Shown here one piece after another: positions 1 to 10,304 of a DNA stretch of 64,000 nucleotides. The notes beneath the pieces are model-generated. The model was not told the DNA's origin. It did no database searches and saw only the letters and a program-made list of their open reading frames with translations. Position 1 is the first letter of the stretch; the number at the start of each line of letters is the position of its first letter. The stretch is from Haemonchus contortus (taxonomy: Eukaryota; Nematoda; Chromadorea; Rhabditida; Trichostrongylidae). The position numbers and the translations under genes are program-made. Location of the stretch: NCBI GenBank assembly GCA_000469685.2, contig LS997566.1, positions 7,050,491 to 7,114,490 of the forward strand, read 5' to 3'.

Positions 1-563
1 ATCGTTGCAAAGTATGTCTATATTTATGAAGTTTGGGTAGAACTTTCGTGGCAGCGGGCTGTTTTCAAGGGAATGTAAGTTGTGCTGTTCATGTTGAAAT
101 ACCCTCTCGAGTTTGACTGCAGAATATCAGCTGTAATTTTAGCAACTCAAGCTCAGTACACCGCTCAAATCACCAGCGCGTACAGCAAGAACTTGTTTCA
201 GGATCGCTTAGCTCAAACTCTTCCCTCAAGAGCTCAAGGTGCAATCAAAGGCTAAAACAGCATCTAAAATTTCAAGTACATGAAAGTTGGTGACGAGAAA
301 ATCTGTTCCCCTTATCAAGGGTGTATGCAGAAGTTGTTTTCGTGATGTTCGAGCTGCTTGCAACGTAAATTTAGATTTTGAACACGTAACCTATAAGTAA
401 CATGGTTTTGCCGCTAACAATTTCAAAGTAGCAACTCGAAAGAACATGGAGCTGTCTCTGAGGAGTTGAACCATGAATTTCGCTGAATTCATGCCATTTG
501 ATTTTTTCATATTGAGCGAACCTCAGAATTTTTGACCACCCATTGCTTGCATTGATATTGTTG

Positions 564-619
564 CAGCTGCGCGTTATTTACAATTTCTATTAATGCGGCA
601 CAAACTCTCGTATAAAAAG
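564..619 (+). promoter_or_regulatory. Core promoter of gene A: E-box CAGCTG plus TATA box
   Basis: A TATAAAAAG box at 611-619 lies 55 bp before the start codon of gene A. A CAGCTG hexamer at 564-569 lies 47 bp upstream of it. Both elements and their spacing recur in type 1 copies D (18807 and 18854) and F (30636 and 30683), so they look functional or recently so. Which factor binds the E-box is unknown. Confidence 0.6.
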
Positions 620-665
620 GCCCTCGAAATTGGCTTTACGCATTGCTACGATACAGCTTGCTAAT

Positions 666-1866
666 ATGCATCTCCTTATTATTTCTGTGGTGGGTTTGGA
701 GTGTTTTCAGTGGCAACTGCTATGGTTTTTGAAGAAACGCTAATTGTCAAAGCTGCTGCACAGTTTTGACAATTAACGTTTGCATGGTGCATTGTAGTTG
801 AACATTGTTGCTTCCTATTCCAATACCTTACTACAGTAGAGTAACAGTGCATAAATAAGTAACAGTGTTCGGAGAACTTCAAAGGCGAACTAGCGAGATA
901 CTTGATAGTTTTTTCAGATGTGTTGCGGCATCTTGCTTGCTCAAGAGAATCGAAAAGGTTCGCCCAAACCCTAGCGTCGAAGGTTTAGTTTGAATTGTTT
1001 CGTTATTTTAGAGGAAAGGTGCAGGAAAGATGTCCCCCTAAGCGTTCGAGAGGTCCTTATAGATGTCTTAAACGACTTCTGTACTACTGCAGGTGGAAGG
1101 AAGCTGAACATTAACGTAAGTTGTTTCGTGTTACGGCACGTCTGACCAGTTCAAATCCAACCTCACTATAAAAGCTTGGAAGTCAATCAATTCATTGCAT
1201 TTCTGCAGGTATGTATGGTAGACCATTTCTCAACGGTATTCATTACTATAGATGCTATTCTCCACTAATACAGTAGTCATTCAAATTACAGAACTATGAT
1301 TGTAATTTGGGACGAAAAGCCTCCAAAGGAAGACAAATCGAAAAAGCTGAAACAGACCCATACACATACTTCGATGGCCAAAGGTTTTCTCATGCGTTTG
1401 TTCATTGAGTTTTCGTTGTTGATCCGTTTCTCAAGCATCTCACAATCAGTCTAATTTTCTTGTCAAATTGTTCACTCCCTCCTACACCCAGAATAAGCAT
1501 GGCTGGTATTATTTAGCTCGTTCGAATTTGATTGGCAAAAATCGCTAAGTGAAGCAGTCAAGGTTGCAGACAAAGAAGGCACAGTGAGTTATGTCCTCTT
1601 CGCTACGGGACGAAATGCTTACAACGCTTCAGTTAATTGTTTTCCACAGCTCGTACTTACAAACCCAGTAGCGGTAATGTGTGCTCTTGGCAAAAAAGTT
1701 GGATGTAGCATCAAGTTAAGCACTTCCAACGAAACCGGCATACATAAGCTGAATCTGCACTGCAACTACAGGTTCGTTTTCATCATTCACCTCATTCATC
1801 GAACGTGCTATGGCATTTCACAAACTATAATAGAATGCGTTTAGGATGCTTCACCTTCCTGCATAG
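666..1866 (+). CDS. Gene A: small secreted, divergent CAP/ASP-related protein (type 1), intact
   Basis: Seven exons can be read: 666-689, 918-957, 1012-1115, 1292-1383, 1517-1583, 1650-1771, 1845-1866. They sum to 471 bp with consistent phases, giving 156 residues. Exon 1 (MHLLIISV) and exon 2 (MCCGILLAQENRK) together form a signal peptide split by an intron. The mature part has six cysteines. NYDCNLGRKA resembles the helix-2 segment of CAP domains, CALGKKVGCSI resembles the KIGC strand, and LHCNY resembles the final CxY strand. The CAP His and Glu residues are absent, so any CAP fold would be non-canonical. The promoter and an AATAAA signal are conserved in copy F. Splice sites are typical GT/AG. 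The family is probably the ASP-related secreted proteins of hookworms; function is unknown. No stop or frameshift was seen. Confidence 0.65.
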
Positions 1867-4640
1867 AACTTCACGTGATGCATGATTAGCTCTATCTTTG
1901 AGCGTCACTATTCAATTCGAATAAACATTTTTCATTTGGAGAACAGTGAAAGTTTTTGTGAGATCGTTATAGAACACCTCACCCACGATAGAAGTAAGTT
2001 TAATCATCTACGAAGAAGGAGCTATGGCGCACCAGCAGCATTCCAGCACTCAAAATAGCTGAAGAACGGGCATTAAGGTCAAAATTCGTCGAACACCTAG
2101 GAACATTACTGCTAGGCAAAGAAGCAGCCCTTTCGCAGTAGTGGAACGGCCTGCACTATTCAGTCTTTATTATGGTAAAAGTATTTCGGAAATGCAGAGA
2201 ATGAGCTGAGATAGAATTGAAAAGAAGGGGGTTCACTTCACGAGTTCTTCGCATCCTTTATTAACAGATGTACGAATAATCATCATCTACTGCCTGCGTT
2301 GCTACTTGCGCCTTCAGTTTGTCATCCAGGCTGGGCGTATGAGTTGATAACAACTAAGCAATCCTACTTTGCAAGCAAGACACCGTAACATACCAGCTCT
2401 TTCCCATTGGAGACTAGGTGACTCATTGGTGTTGGCAACGAAACCTTTTCACAAACTTCTAAGGGATACTTCCACAAAAAAATCTCAAATCAATAAAACA
2501 AAAACAGAATACATATACATGTACATATACAATACATGTACATAGCTCGGAGAAGACGATCGTCGGCGCAGGAATTTGGAACAATAGTAACTTTAATAGG
2601 GACGAACAGACCAGCACATCTGTGCCTCAGACAGATGGGTGATCCGGTTCAGATTCAAAGTGGAGCACACATAACGTAAATGGAGGTCGGAGCACAGGCC
2701 GAGTGCCGTTTCTCGATCTGAATTTCCCTTCTTGTATTTCTCGCTCGGCAAAATTGAAATTGCAGACATTTCGCAGTGGTGGAGTCACGATGCTCTACGA
2801 CTGCGACTGCTAACGTGTGGGCAGGATTAGTTCTTGGCAGGTCACTCTGTTAGAATAATGCTCCAAAAATAGGCTGGTTGGAACGTTTTTTGACCGGTCA
2901 GGGAAGATAAAGTCAGGACTGCTCTTATTATAGTCTCTGCTAAACTGAAGATGAGAAAGTAGTGTTTGTGGTAGCGTACACACGTGCTGAGAACGAAGAA
3001 ATGTTGCATGTCGAGGAAAACATTAGGCATTTACGGGTCTCACTGGTGTTAGCCAGAGAAGCATTTTTCGTCAGAGAAACAAGAAAACAGAAAACAGAGA
3101 TGCTGTCCGCTAAAATGGTAATGGCACGGATAGAGTAAAGATTGCATTTCCTTTCTTCTAGCGAGGAAACTCCCAAAGGCAATATAATGCTGGCTGTCAG
3201 CGAATTGTACCTAGAAGGAGCTGTGAATGTTGTGAAATCCTATACGATGCCCGAGCACTTCTTTCTTGTAGAAGGAACGTGTGTGACGACCTTGATGTAA
3301 TGAATTCCTATCACAATTTTATGGTTAGAAAGCTACTGCAAATCGAAGGCTACTGGATGAGGTCATGTTACGTGCGCAGTGGTTGGCAACCCATACCTCT
3401 GCAGCCTTTGAACTTTGTTAAGAAGTAACCTTCAAATTTCCTTATACTGACATTTTCTAGCGAAGTGCCTTCTCCACATCTCATAATAAGAAACATATCT
3501 ATGTCAACTAATTCCTTCCTTGCGATGCTTCCGATTACCAGGGCGATCGCGATCTAGGGCAGATTCTTTACCGGTAGACTAGCGCTGTAAACTATAGATT
3601 GAAATTGCAAAGTAGACTTATCTCATGCATGTTGTATTTTTATGAGTAATTGGCTTAATTCAACATTCGAAGTTTCGGCCTCAGCACAACAAATCACCTC
3701 AAGTGCACGGTTAAAGTGATGAATTCAATCAGCACCGCTAAAATTATATTATATTGATATTTGTTATGTAACTAACTGTAAGGTAATCAGTTTGCTCGAA
3801 AAAGCAGGGCAGGTCATGTGATATATATATCTTGTATTGCCCTGCACATTTGACTGCTTGTGGTAGCAACGGAATTTTTAAAGGCGCTCCGCTCCAATTA
3901 ACAAATGTAACGCTACATTAGACACGAATATGACTAGTCTTCTAGCTTTTCTACTCTCCTATATCTGAAGGGAGATTTTCAAAAGAACGTATTTTTCCAA
4001 TTTCACGAAAATTGACATGCAGTCACATCTGAATCACGCCAAGCAGTGACACCATGATCTCTTGCCGAGGCACTTTTAGGAACTGCTTTTATGGGAGCTT
4101 TGCTCGCAAAAGGAAAAAGCGACAGAGCAAGGAAAAACTTCAGAACGGCTGTTCCAATACCGTTGCAAGTCCTGCACGGCGAATGGAATAGAATGTTTCC
4201 AGAAACATACTCGAAAAAAGCTACTGAGTGCTCTTTTTTGTGAAATCGGCTTCAAATCGGAGAGAGGCTGAAAACGACAGTATAAATGTTTCTACCTAAT
4301 GTTTCTACAAGTTAAATGAGGGCGGCTGAATTGGAAGGAATCACTGGAGCACTGGGATTGTTCAACAACCTTAACTGCGGTGAACTTGTCTCCGAAAGCT
4401 CCATCAGCATCAAAATGTTTGTATAAAGCAAACTGTGCTACTGAGAAGGTCGATTCCTGAAGTTACCTATACAGAAATGTCTCTACTGAATCATCCCGCT
4501 TGCTGAGTACACTTTCATAATGATTGTGCAGTGAGAAGCATTGGGCGTTTTGGTGTTTCACTTTGATTGACTCGATATTGTTACAGCTATGTAGCCTACT
4601 GTTTCTCAATACAACGCCTTCTGTCATTCTCCAACATCGC
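1867..4640. other. Spacer between genes A and B, no gene seen
   Basis: An AATAAA polyadenylation signal for gene A lies at 1920-1925. The rest is noncoding and paralogous to the spacer after gene F (31881-34700) and to the remnant after the retrotransposon at 21857-22460. The TTATTATAG at 2922-2930 is the empty site of the MITE found at 32801. Short open frames here are not conserved between the copies. Confidence 0.6.
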
Positions 4641-4685
4641 TGGTCTTTTGCAATTAGAAGTTTTTTTTTATTCAGACCGGATTCT

Positions 4686-4695
4686 TATATAAAAG
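4686..4695 (+). promoter_or_regulatory. TATA box of gene B
   Basis: TATATAAAAG lies 75 bp before the exon 1 ATG at 4761, the same arrangement as in type 2 copy G (34817) and close to that of type 3 copy C (14691). Confidence 0.5.
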
Positions 4696-5224
4696 CAACT
4701 TCACTGATGATGCACATCGAACTCAGCTCCCCAACTCGTTCAGACCGCAACTTGGATACAATGCATTTGCAAATCATTTTTCTGGTAGGTGCTGGAACGT
4801 TTTCAATAAAGGTATTACGATTTTTTTTAAAAAAAGTTATCTATCGAACCTTCCGATTATGTTGTTATAACATGTGACAGTACTCTACTAGTGTAGAGGA
4901 AAAAGAAGTGAGTGATAATCAAAACCATCCCTTAACAGTTAAGCTAGCAGACTAATGGATGGCTTTTCCCGACCTTTTGCGCCTTTTCGTCCGCTCAAGG
5001 ATCCACTACAGGTTTACAAGCCTACAACAAATTCTTATCAAGGTCATAAACAAGAAATGTACGGATGTTACGAAAAATGGCGGGTATTTCACGCCTCTAG
5101 GCAAAGACGTAAGTTGTTTTGTATGGCTTCGAAATCCCTACCGCTCACAAGCAATACAGAAGTTGATTAAAGGCACAATTCACGATGATGTTGAGGTACC
5201 CTCCTTATGTAAAAAAGCATAAGA

Positions 5225-5535
5225 CTGGTTGAGAGGGAGAACGCGTCCGTCGATACTAGGTCCCTCCGCCCACTTCGCGCGCGACGTAGCCCAATGGCTG
5301 CTTCAGACTTCGACGTCTGTCCGTCCGTCCGTACGGCGCGTTGCGTGCCTGCGACGGCGGCCCCAGCCACTTGTTCGGACGGCGGGACGGACGTCCGTTG
5401 CGCCGTCCGTTGCGCCCGATGCGTCGGAGCCTAAAAGGATGGAATTGATTCCATCCTTTTAGGCTTCGACGAAGGTGGTTTCACCGAAACGTAAGCCATT
5501 GTGAACCTCGTGTGGAGTTATACAAATAAAGTTTT
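5225..5535. mobile_element. GC-rich fold-back insertion in intron 3 of gene B
   Basis: Paralogue G has no counterpart of this GC-rich block. It contains repeated GTCCGTCC/ACGGACG words and then a near-perfect palindrome at 5423-5469: 23-bp arms with one mismatch and a 2-nt centre around CTAAAAGGATGGAAT. It is followed by GGTGGTTTCACCGAAACG and an AATAAA at about 5526. This looks like an unclassified fold-back or Penelope-like fragment. No terminal repeats or transposase were seen. Confidence 0.4.
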
Positions 5536-5599
5536 TCGAAAATATGCCGAGGTTCATCGAGAGCCGCACGTGGAGAAAGAACATTTAGATTGTACGAGA

Positions 5600-5905
5600 T
5601 TGCCATGACGGGAATGGCACAAAAAGGGATTCGGGACAATGTTTCAGCTGTTACAATTGCGCAAAAAGCTGACTAATCAAGCAGAATTGTTCAAAACTGC
5701 CCTTGAATGTCGCCATGGGTCATGACAAGTTGCTTGTACTTCTTTCATGGCTGTTTCTTGTGAGTGGCGCAGCTTCTACAATGCCTTCAAAACATGTCTA
5801 CTTTTGGTGCGGCATACCAACAATCTTCGAGCCTTTGTAGTGGCTTAGCTAAGTCGACCACGCAACATATGGTGAACGAGAGAACCACCGATTTATCCTT
5901 GGGAA
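5600..5905. repeat. Interspersed ~300-bp repeat, copy in intron 3 of gene B
   Basis: The segment from about 5605 (TTGCCATGACGGGAATGGCA) to the GTGAACGAGAGAACC region matches 35518-35850 in gene G and 62110-62415 outside the array. Shared landmarks are TCAGCTGTT..TTGCGCAA, GTGAGTGGCGCAGCTTCTAC and CATATGGT. It is a dispersed noncoding repeat of unknown type. Confidence 0.5.
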
Positions 5906-6560
5906 ATAATCCAGAAGCCATTTTATCGTGAACTGTGCCTCCAACTCACTGCAGTTCTCGAATAGCAAGTGTGGACTTCTCTATACCTGTATCTTTACTT
6001 GCAGAAATATGATTGTGAGTTGGGACAAAAAGCCTTCGACAGAAAACCATCTGACAGTACCGATGCCGGTCTATACACCTTTTTTGACGGCAAAAGGTTT
6101 CACATGTCATTGTTTTGTTGATGTTTTCTGCGTTACCCAGTTTCTCGAGCCTCCCACGACCTTTTTTGATTAACTTGAAACATGACGCCCTATTCCATTG
6201 AGAATAAGTGATATCGTTCAGCACTTTCGAATTTGACTGGGAAGAATCATTAACTGCAGCAGTCAACGCTGCAGACGATGAAAACACGGTAAGTGGTGGT
6301 CTTCGTCGTTAGTTAGCTTTCTATAACATGACGAATTGCGTACAACTTATTCTCTTTTCCGAACCACGGAGTTCTAAAGCCAGTAACCACTATGTGTGGT
6401 CTTGGCAAAAAATTTGGATGTAGTATCGTCTTGAGCACCGATTCTGATAAGACATACATGAGCTGGATCTACGTTGTAACTACGAGTTGGTTTTCATTTA
6501 GAGGTTGATCGACATATAAGTATGCCACAGCACTTCACAAACTATTACAGAACGCAATCG

Positions 6561-8966
6561 CTCATTTCTGCCTGGACTGGGGATCATGCCATTACTGGTA
6601 ATCTTGAATATCGCAGTCTAATCAGCATAAATATTACAAAGCAAATGTTTTCGAGATCACAACATAGAAAAATGCCCACTACTGGATATGGAAATCACAG
6701 GTCTTATCTAGAAACCCTCTCGAAAAAAGGAAAGAGCATTATATTTATGTCGGGCTATGAAGCGTGCATCGGGAAACACCACTATGATTCTTCTCTGCGA
6801 ATCATTTCGCAAAATTGGGAAGTTGATTTATGATAAGCTTTCGACAATCTTCTAAGGATCGAATAATGACGATCTGCAAATCAATGTAGCAAAATTAAGT
6901 GTGTCGCTTTTCGACTTAGAATTTATACCAAGAAGCAAAGCGATCACTATCATCTTCGAGCATGCATTTCCTGCCTGATCATACGTAACGAAACGGCGTT
7001 CCAATGAAGCATTTAGAATTACAACGTCCAGAGGGATTTACATCATTTTGTATCATAAAGGAGATCAGTGTGTACAGTACCCGAAGCAGGAGGCCTTAGG
7101 CTTTCTACCTGCACCGAAGACGTTTCGCCCATTACATGCAAGCCGTCTCTTCAGATTTGGATAATTGGTAGATAACGAAAATAAGGAGGAGAACGGGAAC
7201 AAATACAGATTCCATCAATAGATAATTTATTGAATGGCATTCGGTCTAGAAAATCGGAAACCTTGCAGTTGTGTAATCTGGTTTGGGAAGGGCTTGGAGG
7301 AGGTTAGTTCACCAAGGTGTACCGTGCGCAGCCAATGAGGAAACGATCAACGATGGCACGCCCTTTGGTGTATCAAATAAATAAATAAACCGTAATCAGG
7401 TCCATCACGAAATTCCTGCGATGTGCTGCATGCAGTTAGAGATCGTTTATCGATTCCATCGCTTCCTTCCCAAATGCGTATATCCCTTCAAACTCGGGAG
7501 TGCATCATGAAATCAAGATTTCAAGAACAAAACTTATCCAGATTATGATTCTTAAAATCTTGCAGAGTTTGATAGTCTTTGTTATATGGCATACCGATCA
7601 CAACACCAGCTTTGCATAAGAACAAAAACAGAAAATAGACAGAAAATGACAAAAACGCGCGAAATTCTAATATGTTCAACTAGAGCATATTTCACCTTGC
7701 CCAGCACTATTCGACTGCAAACAGCAATATCCACATAACTAAGGGCAAGGGGTTGATGCGAAAGTAGACTTCGCCGGAACAAAGTTCTTGACGTCTGCAG
7801 TTATTCGCGCCTTTTGTACGTTTTCCTCCTCTACTAAAATCGGCCTTAGCGGTCGTACACTTTCGACATGGCAAAAAGAAAAGATACTCTAAGAGGACCA
7901 CCACCTGTATTTTCAGTTGATTTTGAGTTCAAGCTCATTAGCATATGTGGAACATGATCAGATTGCAGGTCAATAGTGGTAAATATTCACAACACACCCA
8001 TACTACACATATTGAAATTTCGCTTGATTAGATCTACTAGGAAAGGAGTTATGACTGAAAATTACAACTGAAGAAGCATTTCGCCGAATACTTTTGAGCG
8101 TTACTGTATATGAGATTCATAAGAAGGTCCTTTAGCACTTTCAGAGCCAGTTTCAGGGTCCAGAGTACACACTGGAATTACTACACTACTGAAATTTTGC
8201 ATGATTCGATTCACTTGGAAAAGAGTTACGACTGAAAAGTACGACTGAAGGAGCATTTGACCGAAGACTTTTGAGCGCTACATACATACGCATGAAGTGC
8301 AAAAAGAAATGAGGTTACACTAATTCGTTGAGCTGAGAGGTGCAAAGAGGATAAGTAAGCTGTTCCTGTGCAATCGCCCTGGGAAAATGGAGAGAAGTGT
8401 ATAGACGGTTGTTTTAAACCTTTTGCCAACGTTACATGCTGCTGGAGACCATGCCCTTCTAAATATCGAATACGTTTGATTGCTTAAATCAGCCCAAGCA
8501 GCCCGGAAAGTATCTCTATCGGCTCTATCTATGGATTCTGGAAAGTACTTTCATAGACCGTAGGCATGATGGATTCAAAGTACTACATCTCTTGGCTGCT
8601 GGTCATTTGCTTTCCACGTTTGTGACCTATGAAGGCTATGGGAATCGACGCACCTCCCTCCCATGTTCCGGTGACGAAATACGAAGCCAACCTTGATCAA
8701 CGACCTTATTCCTTTGTGATCAAATAACTAGCCTCACCTTGGGAAACAACAGCACTAACTTGTAGATCGGTTTACCTCAGAAGTTCATCGTTTAGATCAA
8801 TCAAACATTAAAATGACACTACGTTTCTGAATGGAAGTAGAGTGCCAGGGGGCATTCTAGGGTTGGATTTGCAAATGCCAAGGACCTCCATTCTTCTCAT
8901 CTTCATCATCACTCCTTCTCCATGTTCGGCCATATGAGAATGTAAACTTTGGCTCTACTTCTTCGA
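6561..8966. other. Spacer after gene B, no gene seen
   Basis: Noncoding and paralogous to 36,524-38,640 for most of its length. At about 7339-7376 it holds a short insertion ending in (AAAT)n that the right copy lacks: a severely truncated retrotransposon 3' end. About 8015-8100 is repeated imperfectly at 8185-8283 (the ACGACTGAAAAGTACGACTG region), a local tandem duplication of roughly 180 bp. Confidence 0.45.
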
Positions 8967-8983
8967 TCCTTACTTTACATATA

Positions 8984-10260
8984 TTAGGTCGTGAAGAAAG
9001 TTCTTGCGTTTTTGCGCCTCAAACTTCAAATGTACATATCTCGGCTTAAACAAAACTTCATCAATAGAAATAACAACCATTACTATCGACACACTTTTGC
9101 TAACGAGAAGCAAGTTAGTCTACCCCATTCGCGTAGAAGTCCGGAGATCTAGAGGCGATGAAATCGTCGAATGCCGCGGCAGCATCATGTTGGGTTTTGA
9201 AGCATTTCTCCTTGAGAAAGCCGTCGAGATGTTTAAAGAAATGGTATTCTGTGGGGGCAAGGTCTGGGGAATATGGTGGCTGCGGGAGAGTTCCATAGCC
9301 TAGCTCCATCAATTTTCTCAGGGTAAGTTGTGCGACGTGGGGCCGAGCGTTGTCGTGGAGTAGAATTGGCCCCTTCCTATTCACCAGTGCCGGGCTCATG
9401 AGCTGGAGTTTTCGATGCATTTCGTCAATTTCTTGACAGTACTTCTCGGCTGTTACGGTTTCATCCGGATTCATGAAGCTGTGGTGGATCAGCTCGGCTG
9501 CAGACCATCGAACGAACACCATGACCTTCTTTCCATGCTGCTTCGGCTTGGGAAAATGTTGTGGGGCTTGATCCTCGTCCAGCCACTGGCCTGATCGTCG
9601 CCGGTTGTCGTACAGAATCCATTTCTCATCACACGTCACAATACGGTCTAGAAATGGATCGTTCCTGTTGCGCAGAAGCAAGGCGGAGGCGAGCTCGTAG
9701 CTGCGGTCTTTCTTGTGCTGAGTCAACTCATGCGGCACCCACTTATCAAGCTTCTGCGACTTCCCGATCTTCTTCATGTGGGTGCCAACCGTCCTGCTGG
9801 AAACACTCAATCGCGAGCCAATATCCTTCAGCGTTGTACGTGGATTCTCTTCACCTCTCAATTGTTCGTTGTCAACGGCCGATGGCCGCCCACTATACTC
9901 ATCATCGTCCAGGTTCTCATCGCTGATACGAAATTTCTAAACCACCACTGTGCTGTGCAATGATTCGTCGTACCTAGATCCAAGTCATCGTTGATATCCC
10001 GGTCCGTTTCCGTCGCGCTCCTGCCCAATTTGAATTGGAAAAGAAAAATCGTGCGGATTTGTCGTTTGTCCGTGCTGATTTCGACCTTCTAAAAAACCCC
10101 AGGAATCAATCCAGGGGAAAACCGATTATATATTTGAATAGAGCAAGAAATGCGCTTCAGGATGGTATAAGACTTGCAGAAACTCTAATTGCAAATAACA
10201 CCGCGGCGAGCATTTGAAAATTGGGCGTCAAAAAACGCAAGAACTTTCTTCACGACCTAA
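8984..10260 (-). mobile_element. mariner-family transposon (Hsmar1/bandit-like), 1277 bp
   Basis: Terminal inverted repeats of about 35 bp begin TTAGGTCGTGAAGAAAGTTC at 8984 and, inverted, at 10260. They are flanked by TA at 8982-8983 and 10261-10262. Length and layout fit a complete mariner. The transposase it carries is defective. The element lies inside the extreme 5' end of the Helitron-like repeat starting at 8967. Confidence 0.93.
9061..10110 (-). pseudogene. mariner transposase, broken
   Basis: Reading down the minus strand, the N-terminal part (KRQIRTIFLFQFKLGRSATE region near 10060, then TAQWWF near 9945) is in a different frame from the rest, so a one-base shift lies near 9935. The main open part, 9115-9861, holds [11 protein letters not shown], the first catalytic Asp in TCDEKW, the second in LHDNARPH and the region [10 protein letters not shown]. 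The third catalytic position, Asp in most mariners (D,D34D), is Glu here. After 9115 two stops (TAA, TAG) interrupt the C-terminal tail that ends near QKCVDSNG. The pattern is closest to the Hsmar1 (cecropia) group. With a frameshift and two stops it should be inactive. Confidence 0.88.
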
Positions 10261-10273
10261 TATAAAGCGCTCG

Positions 10274-10304
<31 letters not shown>

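Larger units (their letters stand above)
4761..6560 (+). pseudogene. Gene B: type 2 CAP/ASP-related gene, broken
   Basis: Exon 1 (4761-4784, MHLQIIFL) and its GTAGGT donor are kept. Exon 2 has lost its acceptor: TTTTCAGGC in paralogue G reads TTTTCCCGA here (about 4963-4971). A deletion relative to G removes the end of intron 2 and the first half of exon 3, joining GGTTTACA directly to a shortened exon 3 (about 5011-5108). Exon 4 (6005 onward, KYDCELGQKA) and exon 5 (ending near 6289, STFEFDWEESLTAAV) remain open. The exon 6 acceptor also lacks AG, as in G. Intron 3 carries a GC-rich fold-back insertion. It is very unlikely to make the full protein. Confidence 0.6.
1..8560. repeat. Segmental duplication, left copy (unit with genes A and B)
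   Basis: This stretch is collinear with about 30,070-38,640: same gene order (type 1 then type 2), same spacers, and matching landmarks far outside the exons. Examples are the GAAAATAAGGAGGA motif near 7176 and 37124 and the AGACAGATGGGTGA motif near 2629 and 32489. Similarity is patchy, from nearly identical in part of genes A and F to loosely similar in the spacers. The copies differ by insertions: a fold-back element in B, a MITE in the right copy, and a short retrotransposon tail at 7339. Boundaries are approximate. Confidence 0.8.

Noticed and set aside
1491..1516. A +4 frameshift in exon 5 of gene A if the acceptor at CCCAG (1490) is used
   Set aside because: Using the acceptor TTTAG|C at 1516 and its equivalents in the other copies gives the same 67-bp exon in A, C, F and G with all phases consistent.
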